A stretch of 64,000 bases of DNA from CAJQQY01 sp045106765 (GTDB lineage: Bacteria > Bacteroidota > Bacteroidia > Chitinophagales > Saprospiraceae). The stretch is taken from NCBI GenBank assembly GCA_045106765.1, contig JBGCFD010000166.1:1-64000 (forward strand). The letters are read 5' to 3'. Made by a program: the position numbers and the translations under genes. Positions 1-8,353 of this stretch are shown here, in pieces. Positions within the stretch are counted from its first letter, which is position 1, and every line of letters begins with the position of its first letter. Under the pieces are notes generated by a model. The model saw only the letters and a program-made list of their open reading frames with translations. It did not search any database and was not told the DNA's origin.

Positions 1-38
1 CTCAATTATCGTCATTTAAAATGATTTGCCTTTTAAAA

Positions 39-842
39 CTAGCCCATTTCCGCAACTCGAATCATTGTATCTTCTACCTGCTGAACTAACTCAATATACC
101 TTGGATCTCGCTTTGTCGAACGGTCTCGCTTCAATGGTAAATCAACATGTATGTGTTCCACAAATCGAGAAGGTGCCGACTTCATGATATAAATTTCATC
201 CGCCAAATAAACCGCTTCAGGAATATCATGCGTTACAAAAACTATCGTAGGATGATACTCGTTCCAAATGTCCAACAACAAATCTTGCATCTGTAATCGA
301 GTGCTGACATCTAATGCGCCAAATGGTTCGTCCATCAAAAGTATATCCGAGTTCGCCAACAGACTTCTTGCAATTGCAACTCGTTGCAACTGTCCTCCTG
401 ACAAAGTTGGGTATTGTGCATATTTATGCTCGTGACCAGCAAGACCAACTTTGGTGATGAGTTCCATGGCTTTAGCATCTCGCTCTGCCTTCGAAACACC
501 TTTATATTTTAATGCCAAACCTACATTGTCCAAAACCGATAACCAAGGCAAGGAAGAGTATTGTTGAAATACCATACTGACTCGATTGTCTTTTCCGATG
601 TGTTTATCTTTGAGTAATAAATTGCCCTCAGTCGGTGTTTGCAAGCCAGCAACATACCTGAGTAATGTGGATTTTCCACAACCAGACATTCCTAAGATTA
701 CAATGAATTGACCTTGCGCAGGTTTGTCCTCCACCAAAAATTCTAAGTCTTTGATGATAAAATTCTTACCCCCATCATAGCTTTGGCCAATGCCTCGCAT
801 CTCGATGATATTGTCTAGTTCTGTATCTTGGAAATTAGGCAT
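39..842 (-). CDS. ABC importer ATP-binding protein (nitrate/sulfonate type)
   Basis: This is the ATPase that would energise the permease encoded just upstream, at the cytoplasmic face. All nucleotide-binding motifs are visible: Walker A (GMSGCGKST, about residues 51-59), a Q-loop (VFQQ), the ABC signature (LSGGQ, about 147-151), Walker B (ILLMDEP, about 168-174) and the H-loop (FVTHD). Size and motif spacing match the SsuB/TauB/NrtD group, which suggests an anion, sulfonate or small organic substrate; the real substrate is not visible. I chose the ATG at 842. A GTG at 866 would add eight lysine-rich residues. It is the last gene of a five-gene minus-strand unit, about 60 bp after the permease stop. 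Confidence 0.93.
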   Translation of the reverse strand: MPNFQDTELDNIIEMRGIGQSYDGGKNFIIKDLEFLVEDKPAQGQFIVILGMSGCGKSTLLRYVAGLQTPTEGNLLLKDKHIGKDNRVSMVFQQYSSLPWLSVLDNVGLALKYKGVSKAERDAKAMELITKVGLAGHEHKYAQYPTLSGGQLQRVAIARSLLANSDILLMDEPFGALDVSTRLQMQDLLLDIWNEYHPTIVFVTHDIPEAVYLADEIYIMKSAPSRFVEHIHVDLPLKRDRSTKRDPRYIELVQQVEDTMIRVAEMG

Positions 843-904
843 TTTTGTTTTTTTATTTTTCACCACAGGTGAATATTATTTTAAAAAAATCAATACAAGA
901 ATTC

Positions 905-2023
905 CTATGCTTTAGCATTCTGCACAATCTTAAACTCCCCATACAACACAAATAAAACGCCTCCAATCAAAATCACCGGCAGCAACGATCCCATGATCCA
1001 ACCTGCATTTGGCAAAATCACCTGCAACAATAACGCGAATAAAACGCCTCCTAAAACTAAAAGTATCCCTGATTGAGATTCTTTTAATCCAGTTGGTTGA
1101 GTATTCATATATTTATGTGGGAAAATTCTTTTATCAATAAATTGGAAAATTCGGTCTTGCAAAAATCCAATAATGATGATCACGATCAGTCCTGCAAATA
1201 CTTTTTCAATTTGCCCTTGTCGAGCTTTAATGTACATCAAAGAACCAATTCCACCTTGCCGATTCAGCAATTCTGCAATGATAATATAAGTCCAAGAAAT
1301 CGCAGTCAACACTCGAATATCATCCATCAATTTAGACATGACGGAAGGGAAATAAACAGTTTTGATCGTTTGCCAATCTGTAGCTCCGAGCGTAAAAACA
1401 GTTTTTAAATAAACATCTGCCACTTCAAAAACTCTTTGCGATACCACCGGTAAAAGGTAAACTAAAATACCAAAAGCCAAAAAGGCAATCTTCATCTGAT
1501 CTTCTATTCCAAACCAAATAATAAACAATCCAGTCAAAGCAGTCAACGGCAAAAATCGCATCGCATCAACTTGCTTGCTAAACAATCCTCTAAAAAGTGG
1601 AAATAATCCAATTAGAAATCCAAGCGGAACTGCAATAAATATTGCCCAAAAATATCCTTGAATATTTAACCAAAGTGATCTAGCTGTTTGTTCTAGTAAT
1701 TGATCTTTTTGAATGAGTTCGGGAAATGATTTAACTACTTGAAGTGGTGTGGGAAATAATGGATAGACTTTCTCAAACTCAGTTGCATTTGCAAAATTGA
1801 TCGAATCAACTCTAGCAATCGAATCCAAATACAATTGATGAACAGCTGGATCTTTTCCAATCGAAGATTCTAATCGAGAATCAAAACCTTCGATGACTGG
1901 ACGCTTAATGGAAAGCATTTCTGCGACTGCCCACCACACAATAATTAAAATTACAAATCCAACTAATCCTAAAATAAGACTTTGTGAACGACTGAGATCG
2001 CCTCGGAGTTTGAATAGTTCCAT
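905..2023 (-). CDS. ABC importer permease with periplasmic insert and C-terminal extension
   Basis: This is the inner-membrane channel subunit of the importer. The core (about residues 108-300) is a binding-protein-dependent permease, with the ATPase-docking EAA-like loop at about 213-226 (GATDWQTIKTVYFPS). Two features are unusual for the family. A polar segment of about 65 residues (40-105) follows the first membrane helix and probably lies in the periplasm. The C-terminus carries two extra hydrophobic segments (about 318-338 and 343-361). At 372 aa it is therefore longer than the usual 250-280 aa. It lies 70 bp downstream of the binding-protein gene, and that gap contains a strong hairpin. 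The call is firm; the substrate is unknown. Confidence 0.9.
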   Translation of the reverse strand: MELFKLRGDLSRSQSLILGLVGFVILIIVWWAVAEMLSIKRPVIEGFDSRLESSIGKDPAVHQLYLDSIARVDSINFANATEFEKVYPLFPTPLQVVKSFPELIQKDQLLEQTARSLWLNIQGYFWAIFIAVPLGFLIGLFPLFRGLFSKQVDAMRFLPLTALTGLFIIWFGIEDQMKIAFLAFGILVYLLPVVSQRVFEVADVYLKTVFTLGATDWQTIKTVYFPSVMSKLMDDIRVLTAISWTYIIIAELLNRQGGIGSLMYIKARQGQIEKVFAGLIVIIIIGFLQDRIFQFIDKRIFPHKYMNTQPTGLKESQSGILLVLGGVLFALLLQVILPNAGWIMGSLLPVILIGGVLFVLYGEFKIVQNAKA

Positions 2024-2043
2024 ATTGTTTTTTATAAAAAGTA

Positions 2044-2076
2044 AGCGGTGTTAGCGCTTGAAGCACTAACACCGCT
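2044..2076. repeat. Intra-operon hairpin with GCTTGAAG loop
   Basis: A perfect 11-bp stem (AGCGGTGTTAG pairing with CTAACACCGCT) closes a loop of 11 bases containing GCTTGAAG. It sits between the stop of the binding-protein gene and the permease start. There is no clear U-tract, so it may work as an mRNA stabiliser or attenuator rather than a full terminator. A hairpin with almost the same stem and the same loop core occurs at 30770-30804. Confidence 0.7.
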
Positions 2077-2093
2077 AGGAAAATTTCGAATTT

Positions 2094-3683
2094 TTATTCT
2101 GAGATCAACTCAAAATCAGTTCTTCTATTTTTCGCTCGACCTTTGTCTGTATCATTACTTGCAATAGGTTTGTTTGGCCCATTTCCAACAATGATAAATC
2201 GATTTCGAGGCATACCATGCTCAGTAATCAAATAATTAGCTACTGCATTTGCTCGCTTAAGTGAAAGGGCTTTATTACTTGCCACACCTCCTACGTTATC
2301 AGTATTTCCTTCGATTCGAATTCTTGAGTTAAAAACTTTTGCAATGTCAACAAATTCTTTGTCGATGATATATTTTGCGTTGTCGTCCAATTTGAATTCA
2401 CCAGTTCGAAAAGAAATACTAACTGCTTTAGTCGCCAAGGCAGTTTTAGTTTCCTCTGCCTTAGTTGCTTTGGTATATTCTTTAGTTTTTTCTGCAAAAT
2501 TAGCAGGATCCGTCAATGTGGTAGAACTTACCAAAGAAGGATAAGCCACTTGCCTCCAAGCAGGTACACGCCCTTCGATATATTTTAAATCGGTATATTT
2601 ATCTGTCATGTTTCGATATAAATCATCTCCAGCTACACCTTTATAGTCACTATTTAATCGGAAGAAATTTTTGTTATCTCCGTGAGTCGCTAATCGAACA
2701 TTTCCGATCATTTCATCTGCTTCTTCAGGAGTTAAAGGAGTTCCTCTTTCTGTAAATTCTTCAGATAAAATAGCGGCTGCTTTTTTTCTAGAACTAGTAT
2801 TAGAATTAATCTCAGCAGCACCTTTCATCCAACCTTCGTATAGTTGACGAACTCTTTCTTTGTTCGCATCAACAAATGCTCTCTTTGCAAAAAAAACATC
2901 GGCAATAATATATGCTGCTGATCTTGAACTTTCTAAAACTCTACTTCCAGGTACTGCTTTCAAACTCAAAATATCATCTGGACTCCAAACAACCGCTGCA
3001 TCACATCGGCCACTTTTGAAAACTTCTGCTGCATCAATCGCACTTGGTTGTCCTAAAATTTCAACATCATTTACAGTTAATCCACCTGCTTCCATCAACC
3101 AAATTAAGAAAGAATGAGAAGGTGTCATTTCAGCAACTGCGATTTTTTTTCCTTTCAAATCAGCTACACTTGTAATTCCTCTTCGAGCTACAATGGCATC
3201 TCCACCTCTTGACCAATCCGCCTGAAAAACGACAACTGGATCAAAATCAGACAATCCACCAACCTCAGTTGGGAAGGCATCAATTGTTGCCCAAAGCAAA
3301 TCTACATCGCCAGATTTGAAGGCATTTCGAGAAGCATCAAAATCGTCTAATACTTTAAACTCTACTTCAAATCCATAATCTTTATAAAATCGAGAATTTT
3401 TACTCGCTTCAAATCCTTCATTAAAGTATTGTCCACCTGCATATCCTCCCCAAGTTACTACTCCCACTTTAATCACATCTTTTGATGAACTACTTCCTGA
3501 ATTAGAATTGGTTGATTTTGGAGTTGTACTTGATCCAGTATTATTATTTGCTTGCTCCGTATTTTCTTGTCCAATATCTCCCAAGAATCCGTTATCTCTT
3601 AGATAAGTAATTCCAAAGAAAAGAATTGCAACTATTACTAGAACAATTAATAATTTTGAAAATGTGGTGAGTTTCCTTGCCAT
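2094..3683 (-). CDS. Membrane-anchored ABC binding protein fused to OmpA domain
   Basis: The N-terminus has a single hydrophobic anchor (about residues 9-28) without a lipobox, then an Asn/Ser/Thr-rich linker (38-68). The middle (70 to about 400) is a type-2 periplasmic binding fold of the NMT1/SsuA kind, starting with a V-x-W-G-G-Y segment. The C-terminus (about 420-529) is an OmpA-like peptidoglycan-binding domain with the N-x2-L-S-x2-R-A-x2-V motif at about 470-481. The protein would thus be fixed to the inner membrane at one end and to the cell wall at the other. It is the third gene of the unit and feeds the permease downstream. Substrate-binding/OmpA fusions are known as a protein class; their physiological role is unclear to me. 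Confidence 0.88.
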   Translation of the reverse strand: MARKLTTFSKLLIVLVIVAILFFGITYLRDNGFLGDIGQENTEQANNNTGSSTTPKSTNSNSGSSSSKDVIKVGVVTWGGYAGGQYFNEGFEASKNSRFYKDYGFEVEFKVLDDFDASRNAFKSGDVDLLWATIDAFPTEVGGLSDFDPVVVFQADWSRGGDAIVARRGITSVADLKGKKIAVAEMTPSHSFLIWLMEAGGLTVNDVEILGQPSAIDAAEVFKSGRCDAAVVWSPDDILSLKAVPGSRVLESSRSAAYIIADVFFAKRAFVDANKERVRQLYEGWMKGAAEINSNTSSRKKAAAILSEEFTERGTPLTPEEADEMIGNVRLATHGDNKNFFRLNSDYKGVAGDDLYRNMTDKYTDLKYIEGRVPAWRQVAYPSLVSSTTLTDPANFAEKTKEYTKATKAEETKTALATKAVSISFRTGEFKLDDNAKYIIDKEFVDIAKVFNSRIRIEGNTDNVGGVASNKALSLKRANAVANYLITEHGMPRNRFIIVGNGPNKPIASNDTDKGRAKNRRTDFELISE

Positions 3684-3738
3684 GTTGTTTTAAATTGTAT
3701 GGTTTGTTATTAAAAAAATTTGTTTGGTTTATTTTTTT

Positions 3739-3813
3739 CGTTTGACGTTTGACGTTTTCCCAGAATAATTTTACGTTGGAAACGTAAAACGTTCAACGTT
3801 GAACGTCTAAACG
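3739..3813. repeat. ACGTT-rich imperfect palindrome (family C)
   Basis: This intergenic stretch is built from repeated CGTTTGACGTT / AACGTTGAACG words that fold back on themselves (arms about 3739-3760 and 3778-3813). It fills most of the 133-bp gap between the PspA-like gene and the binding-protein gene. A second copy with the same vocabulary lies at 23560-23636, in front of kdsC. Confidence 0.65.
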
Positions 3814-3816
3814 TTT

Positions 3817-4842
3817 CTAATCAAAAAGTGAATCATATTGATTTTGATGACCTGATTCTCGCATTGGTTTTGCGATCGGTTCATTTAAATCTAATACATC
3901 ATTATCGCTGTTGGCTTTATCCAACAAAATTCCTTTTTCTTCTCCTAAGATTTTTGAGACTCCTTCTTTTTCCCACTTTTCCAACATCTTTAATCCTTCT
4001 TCTTCAAAAACTCCATTTTGTAAATCTACAGAGTCCATGAAGTTAGAAGACATTTCCATAAATCTTTCCATCTCTCCTACCTTATTACTTACATCATCAG
4101 CCACAGCTTCCATCGCCATGTCAAACATTGCTCGTTTATCTGGATTTCCAGAAATTACACTTGCCGCAGATTTCATCGCAGAAGCACTTGCTTTGATCGC
4201 TTTGTATTCTTGCTCTTTAACCATCACTTGATCTTTCACATCTTCCAAAAGGATTTCGGAATTTTCATACATTTTAGTCAGTACTCGATATAAGACTTCC
4301 ATTTTTCTGTACAAGTCTTCTAATCTCATATTTGATTCTTTGAGTCGTCCCGCTTTTCGAGATTTAAGAATCATGATATTCTTTTTGTTGACTTCTTTGG
4401 CCTTACTCGCCTGCGTCAAATTGCTTTTAATTTCTCGTTGGTTATTCACGATCAACTCCTTCAATTTGTGCATTTGACCTTTGAGTTTACCAATCTGCTT
4501 ATTCATTTTTCCTAAATTGTCAGCCAAATCATCTGTATATGATTTCAAAATTCCAATCGGATCAATCTGTACAAACATTCCTGTGATAGATCGCATCACA
4601 CTTTTATACATGTACCAAACTAGGTTTCGCATTTTAGGGTCAAGAACCATATATATTACTGCTCCCAAAACTGCAAGTGTGGCTACCAGCGTAATTGTAT
4701 TACTAAATAATGCAGCTATCGCAGGTCCATTGGTCGCAATCAAATATCCTAGTCCACCAAGTATTGCAGTCAAAAAAACTGCCCCAGTCACCCCTTCCGG
4801 TTTTTTCCAAAATGATTTTGGTTTAAAATCTTGCATTTCCAT
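3817..4842 (-). CDS. Membrane-anchored PspA/ESCRT-III-like coiled-coil protein
   Basis: Two hydrophobic helices (about residues 18-36 and 48-66) are followed by a long charged, mostly helical region. A first helical hairpin begins near residue 100 and a coiled coil runs to about 215. A further Ala/Met-rich helix pair (about 215-285) ends in a motif like the last core helix of PspA. The arrangement resembles PspA/Vipp1/Snf7 proteins, but with a membrane anchor in front that normal PspA lacks. This similarity is judged by eye and is an inference. Gene order places it between a coiled-coil partner and the OmpA-fused binding protein, so it probably works at the inner membrane with the transporter. 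Confidence 0.6.
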   Translation of the reverse strand: MEMQDFKPKSFWKKPEGVTGAVFLTAILGGLGYLIATNGPAIAALFSNTITLVATLAVLGAVIYMVLDPKMRNLVWYMYKSVMRSITGMFVQIDPIGILKSYTDDLADNLGKMNKQIGKLKGQMHKLKELIVNNQREIKSNLTQASKAKEVNKKNIMILKSRKAGRLKESNMRLEDLYRKMEVLYRVLTKMYENSEILLEDVKDQVMVKEQEYKAIKASASAMKSAASVISGNPDKRAMFDMAMEAVADDVSNKVGEMERFMEMSSNFMDSVDLQNGVFEEEGLKMLEKWEKEGVSKILGEEKGILLDKANSDNDVLDLNEPIAKPMRESGHQNQYDSLFD

Positions 4843-4886
4843 TATTATTATTTTGATTTATTTATTTTAAAAAAATCCTGAAAAAT

Positions 4887-4917
4887 GGTATTAACAATTC
4901 ACCATTAATCATTCACC
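4887..4917. repeat. Partial copy of the GGTATTAACCATTCACC repeat (family D)
   Basis: The sequence GGTATTAACAATTCACC, followed by CATTAATCATTCACC, matches most of the right arm of the 20-bp hairpin at 24146-24205. It lies in the 76-bp gap between the coiled-coil gene and the PspA-like gene. Only one arm is present, so it would not form the full hairpin. Confidence 0.5.
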
Positions 4918-4918
4918 G

Positions 4919-5614
4919 CTACTTCAAGTATTTTTTCATATTTTCAATATCTCTTTGAATCTGCGAAAGTACGAGATTATAAGAGGCTACAAAATTATTT
5001 TTAGTAGTTTCTACTTTTACGGTTGCAGCAGAAATACTCTTTTTCATTTGTTCACTTTTCGCTTGATGCTGAGTAATTTCTTTTTTGAGTTGCTCAATTT
5101 GTTTGTTCTTTTCTTTGACCAAATTATCATGCTGCTGAATCAATTGAGATTTGTCTCCAATCTGTTTGTTTTTTTGATTGGCTAATGCTTGAGCAAATTT
5201 AGCTTCCTCCTTTTTCAAAATGTCAATATAAAAATGAGCGGTCTTCACTAATTTGGCAGGAGTGGCTCCCATTGTCGATGCCGCTGCAAAAGCAGATTGG
5301 TAACGGGTTTGTTCATCCATTGGCATTTTTGCCAAGTTATGCAAACTGTGTTTATATTCTAAATAATCAAATCCATCCAAATTATTCGCTTCCATCGCTT
5401 GCAACAATATATTGGTAAATTTTGGACTTGATTTCCCTGAAGGAACTGTTGAACTAGGGCTTGCACTCGAAGAAGTAGAAGTTGATTTTGGAGTTGAAGT
5501 GGGTTTTGTTTTTTGTTCGGGAACAATATCAGAATCCTTTTCATTACCTCCAGACATCTTGTCTTTGAATTCTTCGTCATCTACGATAAACCACTTTTTA
5601 AGATTTTTTAACAT
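4919..5614 (-). CDS. Coiled-coil protein, first gene of ABC/PspA-like unit
   Basis: I do not recognise a named family. The 231-aa product has an acidic N-terminus (residues 1-30), then a Pro/Ser/Thr/Lys linker (about 32-62) with repeated STPKSTSTS-like words. A helical domain follows (about 65-130, with a Y-L-E-Y-K and a P-M-D-E-Q motif), and the rest is a strongly charged Lys/Gln/Glu coiled coil to the C-terminus. There is no signal peptide or membrane segment, so it is probably cytoplasmic. It stands at the head of the unit, 76 bp before the PspA-like gene, and could be its cytoplasmic partner. Its linker resembles that of the binding protein two genes on. Confidence 0.7.
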   Translation of the reverse strand: MLKNLKKWFIVDDEEFKDKMSGGNEKDSDIVPEQKTKPTSTPKSTSTSSSASPSSTVPSGKSSPKFTNILLQAMEANNLDGFDYLEYKHSLHNLAKMPMDEQTRYQSAFAAASTMGATPAKLVKTAHFYIDILKKEEAKFAQALANQKNKQIGDKSQLIQQHDNLVKEKNKQIEQLKKEITQHQAKSEQMKKSISAATVKVETTKNNFVASYNLVLSQIQRDIENMKKYLK

Positions 5615-6062
5615 AAAAATACTTTAATCAGAATAGAATTAATTATGAATGATAAATTTTGACTTTTCTAAAGCCTTGATCTCTAATCTATTTTTATAAA
5701 ATTCTTAATACAAATTTCATTAAAATATAAACGGCAAAATTCACTTTTGTTCAACCGAAATAGAACCCTTTCGATTAACTCGTTTAAATTTTCTACAAAT
5801 ATCGGTAAAATAATAAAAAATAGAGTATTTCTATAATGTTTAGTGGTCTCTAAATTTTGCACATTTTAGAACGGTAAATTCTTCTGGTTTTTAGATTTTA
5901 AAACACCATTCTCTAAAGCATCAGAATCAAGCATTTTTTCCTAAATTTGGCATTTTTAAGAATAGAATATTTTTAAACCACATAGGCACATAGAAAACAT
6001 AGTTTTTATAATATCATTCTATGTGATCTATGTGCCTATGTGGTAAAATTCAATAGAACAAA
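5615..6062. other. Intergenic region between divergent units
   Basis: This 448-bp A+T-rich region separates the minus-strand ABC unit from the plus-strand VOC gene, so it must hold promoters for both. A TAAATTTG match to the Bacteroidota -7 element lies at 5942-5949, but no good -33 TTG stands at the proper distance. The right third is a perfect palindrome (5977-6044). I see no coding sequence. Confidence 0.6.
5977..6044. repeat. Dispersed palindrome, family A, copy 1
   Basis: A perfect 17-bp stem (ACCACATAGGCACATAG with its complement at 6028-6044) surrounds a 34-base loop that contains further partial copies of the arm. It ends 18 bp before the VOC gene start. Related copies are at 19117-19185, 56841-56896 and (half only) 59508-59541. 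Confidence 0.85.
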
Positions 6063-7118
6063 ATGGACGAGAAAATTATCTACGGAATTCAACAAATCGG
6101 AGTTGGTGTTAATGATGCCGAAAAACTCTTCAAATGGTACGCTACAAAATTAGGAGCTGATGTCAAAGTTTTCGACGATAACAACACCGCTACTCACATG
6201 GCAAAATATATGGGAGGAAAACCGCATGACAAACGTGCCATTCTTGCCTTAAATTTACAAGGTGGAAGTGGTTATGAGATTTGGCAATTTGAAGATCGAG
6301 AACCTCAAGCTCCAACTTCTCCAATCCAACTAGGCGACACCGGTATTTTTTCTATTAAAGTTAAAACACGAAATGTCCAAGAAGCATTTTCTAATTTAAA
6401 AGCCAAAGGAGTTGAACCAATATCTGAAATTGTAACTACTCCAAATGGCACGCAATCTTTTTATATCCAAGACCCTTGCGATAATATTATCCAAATCAAG
6501 AGTTACGACAACTGGTTTGCACAAGGGAAAAATATGGGAGGTTTCTTTGGTTGTATGATTGGGGTTTCTGATATTGACGCAGCTAAAAAATTGTATGTTG
6601 ATGTCCTTGGTTATGATGAAGTGATCTATGACGAAACAGGAACTTTCGATGACTTAGCAGCTTTGCCAAGTGGCGGAGAAACTTTTCGTAGAGTGCTTTT
6701 GAGTAAGCAAGCAAAAAGTGGTGGTTTTTCAAAATTATTTGGGACGAGTCAATTAGAATTGGTGCAATCCATTTCTAGAACTCCCAATAAAATTTTCGCT
6801 AATCGGTATTGGGGAGACATTGGATTTATCCATTTATGTTTTGATGTTCGAAATATTAGTGCGGTAGTGAGGGATTGCAAAGCAGCTGGTTTCCCATTTC
6901 AGGTTTTGGTCGATGATGAATTTGACATGGGCGATGCAAATGGAAATTGGGGATATTTGGAAGATCCAGATGGCACCTTAATTGAATTTGTAGAAACCTT
7001 AAAAGTTCCTTTAGTCAAAAAAATCGGCTGGACGATCAATATGAAAAAAAGAAATCCGACTAAGCCATTACCTAATTGGTTAATCAAGGCGATGTCGTTT
7101 AATCGAGTAAAATTTTAA
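6063..7118 (+). CDS. Tandem VOC-fold protein (glyoxalase/bleomycin-resistance family)
   Basis: The protein has two vicinal-oxygen-chelate modules, about residues 6-150 and 158-315. Each shows the beta-alpha-beta start (G-I-Q-Q-I-G-V-G-V and G-C-M-I-G-V-S-D-I) and the closing D-P-x-x-N/T-I-I-E/Q-x strand. Candidate metal ligands are the final acidic or Gln residues of each module and His in L-C-F-D-V. The C-terminal 35 residues are basic and fall outside the fold. Such proteins act as lyases, isomerases or dioxygenases on small molecules; the substrate cannot be told. It is followed 113 bp later by the aminoacyl-transferase gene in the same direction. Confidence 0.85.
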   Translation: MDEKIIYGIQQIGVGVNDAEKLFKWYATKLGADVKVFDDNNTATHMAKYMGGKPHDKRAILALNLQGGSGYEIWQFEDREPQAPTSPIQLGDTGIFSIKVKTRNVQEAFSNLKAKGVEPISEIVTTPNGTQSFYIQDPCDNIIQIKSYDNWFAQGKNMGGFFGCMIGVSDIDAAKKLYVDVLGYDEVIYDETGTFDDLAALPSGGETFRRVLLSKQAKSGGFSKLFGTSQLELVQSISRTPNKIFANRYWGDIGFIHLCFDVRNISAVVRDCKAAGFPFQVLVDDEFDMGDANGNWGYLEDPDGTLIEFVETLKVPLVKKIGWTINMKKRNPTKPLPNWLIKAMSFNRVKF

Positions 7119-7176
7119 AAAAAACAGAAAGATTATGCATTATGGATTTATGATTATGGATTGTACTCAGTAGTAA

Positions 7177-7223
7177 AATCCATCATCTTGAATCCATCAT
7201 CTTGAATCCATCATCTTAAATCC
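7177..7223 (+). repeat. 14-bp tandem repeat, 3.3 units
   Basis: The unit AATCCATCATCTTG is repeated at 7177-7190, 7191-7204 and 7205-7218 (last base differs), followed by AATCC. It ends 8 bp before the start codon of the next gene, so it occupies the likely leader of that mRNA. Confidence 0.85.
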
Positions 7224-7231
7224 AAAAAACA

Positions 7232-8290
7232 ATGTTCACACAATTCCATAATCCGAAAAGTCTTCACGGCGAACTCCTAGATTTTTACTTAGCCAATGGC
7301 TGGTTTCGATCAGGGCAGTATATCTACACTACGAAGATTTTGAATTTTGATGGAAAATTGTACTCACCTATTCGAATTCGATTGCCGCTAGACGGTTATG
7401 AATTTCGAAAAAGCCTTCGAAAAATTTGGAGTAAAAATCAGCAGTTTGAAACTATTTTTAGAAAGGCATTTATCAGTCGAGAGAAAGAAGAATTATATCA
7501 AAAACATAAATTGCGTTTTGATGGATTCGTTTCTCAGACGATCAAAGATGCTTTGCAAGATGGTGGAGAATCTACAATTTATGATACTTACGAGGTAGCT
7601 GTTTATGATGGCGAAAAATTAATTGCAGTTAGTTTTTTTGACCTCGGAGAAAAAAGTATGGCAAGTATTATTGGGCTTTTTGATCCCGAATATGCGAGTT
7701 ATAGTTTGGGATTTTATACCATGCTAGCTGAGATTAATTATGGGAAAAAAAATGGTTTTAAATTTTACTATCCTGGCTATGTCATTCCGAATTATCCAAA
7801 GTTTGATTATAAATTACGAATTGGTGAAGTTGATTTTTATAAAGCAAAGGATGATAAATGGTTGTCTTTTGACAAAATGAAAAAGAGTAATCTACCTTCA
7901 GAAATCATTGAAAATCAATTAGTTAAAATGAGCATGGTTTTAAAAATGCATGCGATTGATTTTAAAATTTATTTTTATCCTCTCTTCGACAAAGGGTACA
8001 TGAATAATATTGGAGAGCTGCAAGAATTGGAAACACCTCTTTTTATTCAGCTACAAACCCCGATCAATAATCAAAAATTAGTGATTGATTTTGATTTGCA
8101 AAAGCATTGTTATAGGCTCGCCCAATTTCATGGTTTTTTAAAACCGATTGAAAATTTTTATGACTCTTCAACTCATCAAGTGTATCCTACTTTTAAAACT
8201 TTATTGATTCGACAATTCAAATTTAAAGAGAGTGAAAAGCCGGAGGAAATTGCAATGACGATTTTGGAGATGATGAAGTTGAGTAGTTAG
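7232..8290 (+). CDS. Arginyl/leucyl-tRNA--protein transferase-like (ATE/Bpt C-terminal fold)
   Basis: Proteins of this family transfer an amino acid from tRNA to protein N-termini (N-end rule). The core, about residues 75-235, carries the family's GNAT-like signature: Y-D-T-Y-E-V-A-V-Y-D, then S-F-F-D-L-G, then Y-S-L-G-F-Y-T-M-L-A-E-I, then F-Y-Y-P-G-Y-V-I with P-K-F-D-Y-K. The usual N-terminal Cys-rich Fe-S/zinc segment of eukaryotic ATE1 and of bacterial Bpt is not apparent. The C-terminal 100 residues are less conserved. Whether it transfers Arg or Leu, or some other residue, cannot be decided. The start is the ATG directly after a short tandem repeat. Confidence 0.78.
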   Translation: MFTQFHNPKSLHGELLDFYLANGWFRSGQYIYTTKILNFDGKLYSPIRIRLPLDGYEFRKSLRKIWSKNQQFETIFRKAFISREKEELYQKHKLRFDGFVSQTIKDALQDGGESTIYDTYEVAVYDGEKLIAVSFFDLGEKSMASIIGLFDPEYASYSLGFYTMLAEINYGKKNGFKFYYPGYVIPNYPKFDYKLRIGEVDFYKAKDDKWLSFDKMKKSNLPSEIIENQLVKMSMVLKMHAIDFKIYFYPLFDKGYMNNIGELQELETPLFIQLQTPINNQKLVIDFDLQKHCYRLAQFHGFLKPIENFYDSSTHQVYPTFKTLLIRQFKFKESEKPEEIAMTILEMMKLSS

Positions 8291-8353
8291 TGTTTCTTAC
8301 TTTTTATTTTATTCATATCGAGAAAATTTTGGATAAGTAAAATAGTAATTATC

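Noticed and set aside
7177..7223. Tandem repeats as a CRISPR array
   Set aside because: Units are 14 bp, directly joined, without spacers, and no cas genes are present.
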